This document shows, in pieces, positions 17,231 through 25,245 of a DNA stretch of 46,739 bases. The stretch is from Thermomicrobiales bacterium (lineage in GTDB: Bacteria; Chloroflexota; Chloroflexia; Thermomicrobiales; UBA6265). Positions within the stretch are counted from its first letter, which is position 1, and every line of letters begins with the position of its first letter. Position numbers and translations under genes: made by a program. The notes below the pieces were generated by a model. That model was given only the letters and a program-made list of their open reading frames with translations. It did no database searches and was not told the DNA's origin. The stretch is taken from the NCBI GenBank assembly GCA_020432165.1, contig JAGQGU010000011.1:53684-100422 (forward strand), in the 5' to 3' direction.

Positions 17231-18140
17231 ACTCATGTTTAGCACTACGTTGAAGCAGCTGGAGAGTAGCCTCTCTGTACAGCTTGTAGCGGGAAACCAT
17301 CTCCGTGTTTTTGAGACCGATGAGTCAAGTTCCAGTGCATTTTCAGAAATGAATGAGATGGATTTCAGCCAGGCTCCAGTTTCGTCTGATGGTCAGGTCG
17401 TTGGCGTTATTGATCGAGAGGACACGGACCGAGGCGCTTTGGTGGCGCATTGGATGAAGCCATTGTCCGCCTCCCATTTGATTTCTAGTCAAACCAGCTT
17501 GCGAGAAGTGATTCGGATTCTTGCAAGTGACAAGAGAAGATATCGTCTAATACTGACCGGAAGTGATGTGACTGGCATTGTCACAAGGAGCGACCTTCAG
17601 AAGCTTCCCGTAAGACTGCTTGCCTTCAGCTACGTGACCCATTTGGAAACCCTGTTCACAGAGTTGATACTTTCTGAATCGTCTGCCGATGAATGGGTGG
17701 ACTACTTGCGTGATTTTGACTCCAGTCTGGGTGGGTTTGCTCAGAATATGCTTGGTCCGTTGATTGGAACCAAAGCGGTAGAGGATCTTTACAAGAAGCA
17801 GCAAAACTTTGCTCATAAGGACGTTGTTCCTCCACTTGTAGAAGTTTTGGAGTTTTCTCAGAAGTGGTATGTCGTCTGTAGAGCACTTGACTTCGGTGAG
17901 AAGTTTGCGGCGGACATGGCCGGGATTCAGAGATACTTGAGGAACCCGGTTGCACATTCCAGAAATTATGTATCCAGCGATTTGCAACTCGAGCAGTTGA
18001 ATCGTAGGCTCGAAATCTGTGAAGAATGGATAGAGGTACTGACTGACTCAGTGATTGGAGCGACTCCGGTTTCAGACTCAGTTGATCCTGATATTCGTAT
18101 ACAACAGTGGGAAGATAGTTTGTCATGGCCAAAAAGCTGA
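17217..18140 (+). CDS. CBS-pair / HEPN-like protein embedded in the defence operon
   Basis: About 307 aa. Residues 45-140 hold a CBS pair (MDFSQAPVSSDGQVVGVID; then VAHWMKPL...SLREVIRILASDKRRYRLIL and DVTGIVTRSDLQK), a fold that binds adenosine nucleotides. The C-terminal 150 residues are helical and end with LRNPVAHSR, a good RNxxxH (R-X4-H) HEPN ribonuclease-type motif. The gene overlaps the helicase by 14 nt and the methylase by 16 nt, so it is fully embedded. AGAGGGAG lies 8 nt before ATG 17217; an ATG at 17193 is less likely. Its codon use looks more AT-rich than its neighbours, hinting at separate origin. Proposed role: nucleotide-gated RNase arm of the system. The HEPN call is by motif only. 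Confidence 0.6.
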   Translation: MQASELMFSTTLKQLESSLSVQLVAGNHLRVFETDESSSSAFSEMNEMDFSQAPVSSDGQVVGVIDREDTDRGALVAHWMKPLSASHLISSQTSLREVIRILASDKRRYRLILTGSDVTGIVTRSDLQKLPVRLLAFSYVTHLETLFTELILSESSADEWVDYLRDFDSSLGGFAQNMLGPLIGTKAVEDLYKKQQNFAHKDVVPPLVEVLEFSQKWYVVCRALDFGEKFAADMAGIQRYLRNPVAHSRNYVSSDLQLEQLNRRLEICEEWIEVLTDSVIGATPVSDSVDPDIRIQQWEDSLSWPKS

Positions 18141-20920
18141 TCGAAGTCGCACTCCCACTCGAAGAGATCAACAAGGCGAGTGCTCGCGAGAAATCTATCC
18201 GGCATGGACATCCCAGCACGCTTCATCTCTGGTGGGCGCGCCGACCATTGGCCGCAGCGAGGGCAGTCATCTTCTCGTCCCTTATCACCGACCCAGGTGA
18301 TCCGGACTATCCATGGAAAGACGGGCAGGAGCGCGATGTGGAGAAGGAGCGAGGTCGCCTCCATCAGCTCATCGTCGATCTTGTGCAATGGGAGAACACC
18401 ACCAACGAGACCGTGCTGAACAAGGCTCGTGAGGAGATTCTGCTGCACACCGACGGAAACCCTCCGCCTCTGCTGGATCCCTTTGCCGGAGGCGGAGCTA
18501 TCCCACTGGAGGCCCAACGTCTCGGCCTGGAAGCCCACGCCAGCGACCTGAACCCAGTAGCCGTGCTGATCAACAAGGCCATGATTGAGATTCCGCCGAA
18601 GTTCGCCGGTATGCCACCAGTGAATCCAGAGCAGCGCAACCAACCGAAGGTGGCATGGAAGGGTGCTGCCGGGCTGGCGGAGGATGTGCGTTACTACGGC
18701 AAGTGGATGCGCGACGAAGCCGAGAAGCGCATTGGTCACCTGTATCCGAAAGTGACATTGCCAAAGGAGCAGGCCGGTGGCGAAGCGACAGTAATCGCCT
18801 GGCTCTGGGCGCGAACCGTCACCTGCCCGAACCCGGCATGCGGTGCCGAGATGCCACTTATCTCTTCGTACTGGCTCTCGAAAAAGAAGGGCAAAGAAAC
18901 ATGGGTTGAGCCAATCATCGATGGCAAAGAGGTCTCGTTCGAGGTTCGTACGGGTAAGAGTGGCCCGAAGGTCCCCCCCAAGCAGGGACGTGGAGCGAAG
19001 TTTGCATGTTTGGTCTGTGGCGATGTGGCACCGGAACAACACATCAAGGCAGAGGGCACTTCGCATCGCATGGGACAGAAGTTGATGTCCATAGTAGCGG
19101 AAGGCCACCGGGGTCGGGCGTACATTGCACCGTCTGCTGAACACGAAGAGTTGGCCAGAGACGTGCGAGCAACATGGCGACCCACAATAGAGCAACCAAA
19201 GAACCCGAGATGGTTTTCTCCGCCAGCATATGGCCTGACTACCTTCGGCGATCTTTTCACCGAGCGCCAACTTGTCGCATTGACGACGTTCAGTGATCTT
19301 GTCGGTGAAGCACGGGAGTGCGTGCTCGCAGATGCCACGATGGCACTGAGCGCAGAATACGCCATCAGCGTACGGCCTCGTGCCAAGGCGTACGCTGATG
19401 GCGTATCTACCTATCTTGCCTTCGCCGTAGATCGAATAGCCGACAGAGGATCAACGATAGCATCCTGGGACAGTTCCGCATCAAAGATGCGGAACTCGTT
19501 CGGTAGACAGGCCTTACCGATGACGTGGGATTATGGGGAGGCCAACCCGTTTAGCTCATCCACTGGTTGTTGGGATAATGCTATCTCCTGGATCGAAGAG
19601 GTCGTGGAAGCCTTGCCTGCGAATAGCCCAAGTGTGGTGAGCCAGCAAGATGCCACTCGAGTGAGGGGATTCGATGCGGGAATAATCTCTACTGATCCGC
19701 CGTACTACGACAATATCGGATATGCAGACTTAAGCGACTTTTTCTATGTTTGGCTCCGACGAGCCCTTGTGGATGTTTGGCCGTCTTTATTCACAACACT
19801 TCAAGTTCCCAAAGAAGAGGAACTCGTTGCGACACCTTATCGCTTTAAAGGCGGAAAGAAGGAAGCGGAGAGGTTTTTTGAGGACGGGCTTCGGCACACG
19901 TTTGCCGGTACCGTTCAGATTCAAGACCCAGATTTTCCAACTACTGTCTACTATGCGTTCAAGCAGGCTGAGACCATTGAAACCAAAGATGGGCAGGGTT
20001 CTGAATCCGCTTCAACAGGGTGGGAGACCATGTTGGAAGGCTTGATTGTGTCTGGGTATCAAATCACTGGTACCTGGCCGATGCGGACCGAAATGTCCAA
20101 TCGCAATATCGCGTCTGGTACCAACGCTCTTGCCTCCTCAATTGTTCTCGCGTGCCGTGTTCGACCAGGCAACGCACCCGAAGCGACACGCCAGCAGTTC
20201 CTGCGCGAGATGAGAAGTAAACTTGCGGAGGATCTCAAGCCACTCCAACACTCCAATATCGCACCGGTCGATCTTGCCCAGGCAGCTATCGGCCCAGGTA
20301 TGGCCATTTATTCCAAGTACAGTCGTGTACGGGAGGCATCTGGCGATTCCCTTCGTGTTCGCGAGGCGCTTGCCCTCATTAATCAGGTGCTGGATGAGGT
20401 GCTGGCAGAGCAGGACGAGGAGTACGATCCCGCCACTCGCTGGGCTATTACCTGGTACGAACAACACCAAATGAACGAGGGTCCATATGGCGATGCCGAA
20501 GGCCTGGCCCGAGCACGCAATGTTTCTGTGGACGATATGGCAAGCGATGGCATGCTGCTTTCCGGTCGTGGCAAAGTCCGCTTCATCTGGCGTGAAGAGC
20601 TGCCCGAACTCGTTCCAGGCTGGAAGCCACGTTCACAAGATGTCGCTGATTGGGTGATCATGCAGCGGCTCGCCCACGCTGTGCAGGATGGCCAGCGCGA
20701 TGCCGCTACTATCAAAGCGGCAATCGATGCTGCATTGCCCGGTCGCACCGAGCTCGCTCGCGATCTCGCATATCGTGCCTATAACATCGCCGAGCGCAAG
20801 GGTTGGCAGCGCGAGGCACTGGTGTACAACACCCTCGTACAGAACTGGGCAGCAATAGAGCAGCTTGCGGATGAGATGTCCATGCCAAACGTCGAACGTC
20901 AGTCCGGTCTCGACCTGTAA
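18125..20920 (+). CDS. DUF1156-type adenine-specific DNA methyltransferase
   Basis: 931 aa. The N-terminus (KLIEVALPLEEINKASAREK, then HPSTLHLWWARRPLAAARAV) is the DUF1156 signature. AdoMet motif I is DPFAGGGA (about residue 119) and the catalytic motif IV is DPPYYDN (about residue 524), as in N6-adenine methylases. A Cys-rich pair (CPNPACGAEMP and CLVCGDVAP) suggests an internal zinc ribbon. Probable role: host modification that marks self DNA for the operon. It overlaps the CBS-HEPN gene by 16 nt and is followed after 18 nt by the DUF499 gene. Family confident; the recognition sequence is unknown. Confidence 0.9.
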   Translation: MAKKLIEVALPLEEINKASAREKSIRHGHPSTLHLWWARRPLAAARAVIFSSLITDPGDPDYPWKDGQERDVEKERGRLHQLIVDLVQWENTTNETVLNKAREEILLHTDGNPPPLLDPFAGGGAIPLEAQRLGLEAHASDLNPVAVLINKAMIEIPPKFAGMPPVNPEQRNQPKVAWKGAAGLAEDVRYYGKWMRDEAEKRIGHLYPKVTLPKEQAGGEATVIAWLWARTVTCPNPACGAEMPLISSYWLSKKKGKETWVEPIIDGKEVSFEVRTGKSGPKVPPKQGRGAKFACLVCGDVAPEQHIKAEGTSHRMGQKLMSIVAEGHRGRAYIAPSAEHEELARDVRATWRPTIEQPKNPRWFSPPAYGLTTFGDLFTERQLVALTTFSDLVGEARECVLADATMALSAEYAISVRPRAKAYADGVSTYLAFAVDRIADRGSTIASWDSSASKMRNSFGRQALPMTWDYGEANPFSSSTGCWDNAISWIEEVVEALPANSPSVVSQQDATRVRGFDAGIISTDPPYYDNIGYADLSDFFYVWLRRALVDVWPSLFTTLQVPKEEELVATPYRFKGGKKEAERFFEDGLRHTFAGTVQIQDPDFPTTVYYAFKQAETIETKDGQGSESASTGWETMLEGLIVSGYQITGTWPMRTEMSNRNIASGTNALASSIVLACRVRPGNAPEATRQQFLREMRSKLAEDLKPLQHSNIAPVDLAQAAIGPGMAIYSKYSRVREASGDSLRVREALALINQVLDEVLAEQDEEYDPATRWAITWYEQHQMNEGPYGDAEGLARARNVSVDDMASDGMLLSGRGKVRFIWREELPELVPGWKPRSQDVADWVIMQRLAHAVQDGQRDAATIKAAIDAALPGRTELARDLAYRAYNIAERKGWQREALVYNTLVQNWAAIEQLADEMSMPNVERQSGLDL

Positions 20921-20938
20921 TCAGAAGAGGAACTCCCA

Positions 20939-23900
20939 GTGGCACTTACAAACAGACAACGTGTAGATGAAGCACTCCTGACCTTGCGCGATGGACTCAA
21001 GCTCTTTTTGGAGCAAGTGATTACTGCCAAATACAATGCCGATGCCTGGACATTTGCCGCCGAGGGATCCGATCGCTTCAATACTCGATCCGACGAGCTC
21101 GATCTCACGCGCCTGTTTAACATTTTTCATGAGTACCGGAACGATATCCGGGAGATTCTCGGCAAATCTGCCATGAACATGATTCACGAAACCCAGGAAA
21201 TTCGGAATCAGTTTTCGCATCAGAAGCCGTACTCCACGGAGGATACACTCCGCGCCCTGGATACCATTCAGCGTGTTCTGGAAGCAGTTCAGCAACCGAA
21301 GCTTCATGAAGCAGTAGCTGCCTCGCACGAGCAGGTATTGCGCGAACTGTTTGCCAAGCAGGCGCAAAACGCCACCCGCAAACACGTGCGCAGTATCAAA
21401 TCACAGGCCGATGCTGCGCTGAGCCCCTGGCGGGATGTTGTGGTGCCTCATGACGACGTGCGCACTGGTCAACTGAAGGAGGCCGAGTTTGCCGCCGATC
21501 TGGACCAGGTGGCTCGTGGCAAGGCTGGCCCAGAGTATCAGGACCCGCATGAGTTCTTTGCACGCACGTATCTGACCGAGGGCCTCACCGAATTACTCAA
21601 GACCGCGCTACACCGACTTCATGGTACCGGCGGCGATCCTGTAGTGGAACTCCAAACAAATTTCGGTGGCGGTAAAACGCACAGTATGATTGCGCTCTAC
21701 CATCTCGGGGCAGGGCTCGACCTTACAACCATTCCGTCCCTTGAATCGCTTGTGCGGGATATGGGATCCATCGAACCCCTGTATGTACAACGTGCCGTTA
21801 TTGTGGGTACCAAGCTCTCACCCAACGAAGTAGATACGAAGCCGGATGGTACCGAGGTCCGCACGCTCTGGGGCGAACTCGCCTGGCAGTTGGCGGGTGC
21901 AGATGGGTACGCGTTGGTTGCGGATTCTGATAAGAGTGGATTCGCACCCGGTTCCACAGTCATTCAGAAACTTTTCGATCTCGCTGGCCCAAGTCTCATC
22001 CTCATCGACGAATGGGTTGCATTTGCTCGCCACTTGTACTCCGCCGGAGATACTCCACCTGCGGCAGGGTCGTTCGACTCCAACCTCACATTTGCGCAAT
22101 CGCTTACCGAAGCAGTTGCCGTAACTCCACACGTGTTGCTGGCTGCATCTCTGCCCAGCTCGGAGATCGAAGTTGGCGGGCGCGGTGGTCAGGAAGCACT
22201 GAGCAGGCTAAGCAACACGTTCAGTCGCGTCAAGGCAACGTGGCGGGCTGCATCGAGCAACGAGGGCTTCGAGATCGTCCGTCGACGCTTGTTCAAGGAT
22301 ATCGATGATCCCCGCAAGCGCGACGCCACCATTCTTATGTACCTGAAGATGTATCAGGAAGGCAAAACCCAGTATCCCACCAAGGTGCACGATGCAGATT
22401 ACAAGCGTAGGATGGAAGCGGCATATCCGTTCCATCCGGAAACGTTCGATCTCCTCTTCGATGTTTGGGGATCGTTGGAGCGATTTCAGCGTACCCGTGG
22501 CGTGCTGCGCCTTATGGCAAACGTGGTTCACACCCTGTGGGATCGTAACGATTCCAGTCCACTAATCATGCCGGCGAATCTGCCGCTGGATGCATCCAGT
22601 GTAATTACCGAGATGGGAAGTTATCTTCCAGATTCCTGGTCGTCAGTAATCGAGCATGATATCGACGGCGATCACGCGTACTCAGTGGCGATTGACCGTG
22701 CCAACGCCAATTTCGACAAGCTTTCTGCTACGCGTCGAGTGGCGAGAACCGTGTTCATGGGTTCTGCGCCTACATTCCGCAGCGAGAATCGCGGTATCGA
22801 TGATCGCACGATCCGTCTGGGCGTAGTACAGCCCGGTGAGAGCGCTGCGATTTTTGGTGATGCACTCCGCACACTCGCAGATAAGGCAACGTATCTCTAT
22901 TCGGAGCATGGTCGCTACTGGTTCTCCACCCAAGCGAGCGTGACGCAGCAGGCACAGGAGCGGTTGGCGCAGCTCCCGGAAGCAGATGTCGATCACGAGA
23001 TTACTGAGATGCTGCGCAAGCAACAGTCGAGTCGTGGAATCTTTGATCGCGTTCATGTTGCCACAAACGGCAGCAGCGACATTGCTGATACCCCAGAAAC
23101 TGCGCTAGTTATACTCGGGCCTTTGTACGCCCACGTGCGGGGGCAAATGGGTGCGGATGATGGCATCAGTTCAGATGCAATACACGCCGCGAGAAACGCT
23201 GTTGATACCCGTGGCGACGCTCGCCGCCAGTATCGAAACGCGCTTCTGTTCCTCGCTCCCGATAACAGCAAGCTGACCGATCTGCGCAAAGCGGTAGCGG
23301 ATCACATCGTATGGTCTGGAATCGTAGACGCTCAGGAAAGTTTGAACCTGGATGCACAGCAATTGCGCCAGGCGCGAAGCAGGATGGAAGAGGCTGCGCG
23401 CTCATCGAGTGCCCGCCTCCGAGAAACCTGGAGTTGGCTGCTAGCGCCGTGGTCTGACCCAGTTTCCGGTGCGGACATCAAGTGGGAGGCTCGCCAGTTG
23501 AAGTCGGGCCGGGATGATGAACCGCTCGCCGTTATCGCCGGAAAGCGAGCGCTGCTGGAAGAGTTCGTTATCGAGAACTACGCAGGATCGATGTTGAGGG
23601 GGCAAATCGATCAGTTGCCGATTTTCCAGGATGGCTGGTCTCACATTGCTATTCGTGATCTGGCAACCTGGTTCTCAAACTATCTTTACCTGCCGCGCCT
23701 GAAGAGCCCGGCAGTGCTGCAAAAATCGATTTCTGAGGGGCTTAGGTTGCTCACATGGGAGCGAGATACGTTTGCCTACGCCGACGCGTGGGACGAGAAA
23801 GAACAGCGGTATCGCGGGCTCACCACGGGTCTGAGTAACGTCATTGATGTCAATATGCATAGCTCTGCAGTTCTTGTGAATCCGGTGGCTGCCAAACAGC

Positions 23901-24307
23901 AATTTGACGCCGACGAGCGAGAACGGGCGGAGCGGGAACAAGCGCAGCTGTATCCCACCACGTCCACTGGCGATTCTGGGTCGCAGGTCAACGAATCTGG
24001 CGCAGTTGCTCCAGGCGCGGCCACTCCGGATCTTGCCGGAGAGCAGGTCAGCAGGAGGTCCGTATCCCATTTAGCGCGGCGATACTACGGAACTGTTGCA
24101 TTGAATCATCAGACTCTGGCGTCACAGGTGACCGAGATATCACGTGAACTCATTACTCATCTGAGCAGCATCTACGGAGCGTCAGTGAAGATTTGCCTTG
24201 AGATTGAAGCTGAGATTCCCGATGGGGTTCCTGAATCCACGAGAAAGCATGTGGAGGATCGCGCGTCCGATCTAAGGTTCGATCAGTCTGAGTTCGTGGA
24301 GGATTAG
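20939..24307 (+). CDS. DUF499 AAA+ family ATPase
   Basis: 1122 aa. Walker A is FGGGKTHSM (about residue 243) and Walker B is LILIDEW (about residue 354). The N-terminus is an Swt1/DUF499-type helical region (ETQEIRNQFSHQKPYS). The C-terminus includes a low-complexity linker (DERERAEREQAQLYPTTSTG) and ends in an Asp/Glu-rich tail. DUF499 (COG1483) proteins pair with DUF1156 methylases and helicases in archaea and thermophilic bacteria, a long-predicted defence association. GTG start, GAGG 8 nt upstream. Last gene of the operon; after its stop the sequence becomes mobile-element debris. Biochemical role not established. Confidence 0.88.
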   Translation: MALTNRQRVDEALLTLRDGLKLFLEQVITAKYNADAWTFAAEGSDRFNTRSDELDLTRLFNIFHEYRNDIREILGKSAMNMIHETQEIRNQFSHQKPYSTEDTLRALDTIQRVLEAVQQPKLHEAVAASHEQVLRELFAKQAQNATRKHVRSIKSQADAALSPWRDVVVPHDDVRTGQLKEAEFAADLDQVARGKAGPEYQDPHEFFARTYLTEGLTELLKTALHRLHGTGGDPVVELQTNFGGGKTHSMIALYHLGAGLDLTTIPSLESLVRDMGSIEPLYVQRAVIVGTKLSPNEVDTKPDGTEVRTLWGELAWQLAGADGYALVADSDKSGFAPGSTVIQKLFDLAGPSLILIDEWVAFARHLYSAGDTPPAAGSFDSNLTFAQSLTEAVAVTPHVLLAASLPSSEIEVGGRGGQEALSRLSNTFSRVKATWRAASSNEGFEIVRRRLFKDIDDPRKRDATILMYLKMYQEGKTQYPTKVHDADYKRRMEAAYPFHPETFDLLFDVWGSLERFQRTRGVLRLMANVVHTLWDRNDSSPLIMPANLPLDASSVITEMGSYLPDSWSSVIEHDIDGDHAYSVAIDRANANFDKLSATRRVARTVFMGSAPTFRSENRGIDDRTIRLGVVQPGESAAIFGDALRTLADKATYLYSEHGRYWFSTQASVTQQAQERLAQLPEADVDHEITEMLRKQQSSRGIFDRVHVATNGSSDIADTPETALVILGPLYAHVRGQMGADDGISSDAIHAARNAVDTRGDARRQYRNALLFLAPDNSKLTDLRKAVADHIVWSGIVDAQESLNLDAQQLRQARSRMEEAARSSSARLRETWSWLLAPWSDPVSGADIKWEARQLKSGRDDEPLAVIAGKRALLEEFVIENYAGSMLRGQIDQLPIFQDGWSHIAIRDLATWFSNYLYLPRLKSPAVLQKSISEGLRLLTWERDTFAYADAWDEKEQRYRGLTTGLSNVIDVNMHSSAVLVNPVAAKQQFDADERERAEREQAQLYPTTSTGDSGSQVNESGAVAPGAATPDLAGEQVSRRSVSHLARRYYGTVALNHQTLASQVTEISRELITHLSSIYGASVKICLEIEAEIPDGVPESTRKHVEDRASDLRFDQSEFVED

Positions 24308-24568
24308 GTACAGAGTTTTCTCCACTATCAGCAATCCACTAGGTCTGCGACTGCTCGCTAAGATGCTGCTCCGACCCGTCCTCAGACCCATTCTCGATCA
24401 GCCAGAGCCGAAGTTCCAGTTCAGTGAGATATTCACCAAGCGACGGATCATCATCGTCTCACTCAACTAGGGCTTAATCGGATCACAGTTGGCCACGCTC
24501 TTGGGATCGCCGATGGCTTCCACCTTCTTGCACTCGTCGAGGGCCAGGTTCATATCCATTCCCAGCAG
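24308..24568. other. Non-coding debris between DUF499 gene and IS630 remnant
   Basis: No intact gene. On the minus strand a start-less frame (24339-24458) encodes acidic text such as DDDPSLGEYLTELELRLWLI, possibly the end of a truncated gene. GCAATCCACTAG at 24331-24342 resembles GCAATCCCACTAG at 25038-25050 beyond the transposase remnant. Confidence 0.35.
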
Positions 24569-25021
24569 GATCGCTGCTGGCAGCGACGAGGCGTCCCCAC
24601 CCGTATCCCCGCCGCAGGAACCGACCAGCGCCTAGCGGTGTTTGGGCCCTTGGACTATGGCTCCGGGGAGCTCGCAACCGCCCAGGAGCAGACTGCCAAT
24701 GCGGCAATGTTCGTCGTGTTCCTCCATCATCCGTTCGTCCACTGGCCCACCGGTCAGCTGGTGCTGGTCCTGGACAATGCCAGCTACCACCGGACGGCGG
24801 CGGTGCATTCATGGTTCGCCACACATCAGAACCGGATCAGCGTGATCTGGCTGCCGACCTTTCCCCAGCTCAATCTGATCGAACGCGTGTGGCGATTCCT
24901 GAAGACGATGCTCGCCTGCCATCGCTTCTGGAACGATCGCGACAGCTTGGCCAAGCGAGCCCAATCCCTCTGCGATGCGATCCGCGCGACCTTCCACGCC
25001 GAGGCCTCGCCACACATCTAG
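24569..25021 (+). pseudogene. IS630-family transposase, C-terminal remnant
   Basis: The frame encodes the last DDE-domain part of an IS630 (Tc1/mariner-like) transposase: RIPAAGTDQRLAVFGPLDY, VLVLDNASYHRTAAVHSW (second Asp) and WLPTFPQLNLIERVWRFLK (catalytic Glu region). The N-terminal HTH and the first catalytic Asp region are missing or degenerate, and there is no proper start. The sequence after the stop, up to the CACTAG at 25050, may keep the right terminal end; no matching left inverted end is seen. Not functional. Confidence 0.8.
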
Positions 25022-25245
25022 ATCAGTCAGAACTTTTGCAATCCCACTAGAGACATGATGCACTAGTCTTTATTTCGGAGTCAGCGCCGACGCTCCATTG
25101 TAAACGTCGCAGCTTTTACTGGCATCTGCTTCAGGTCGATTTGAGCGGACGCGTGCTGGCATACTAGTCGACAAGGGACCTAGCCTCACGTATCGAAGAC
25201 GTATCCGGCTCGCCCATCGGCGGCTATTGCAGAGGTGTTGTTTGC

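Noticed and set aside
13712-24307. Calling the operon DISARM or BREX
   Set aside because: There are no drmA/drmB/drmC genes, no PglZ and no Lon-like BrxL; only the helicase and methylase themes are shared.
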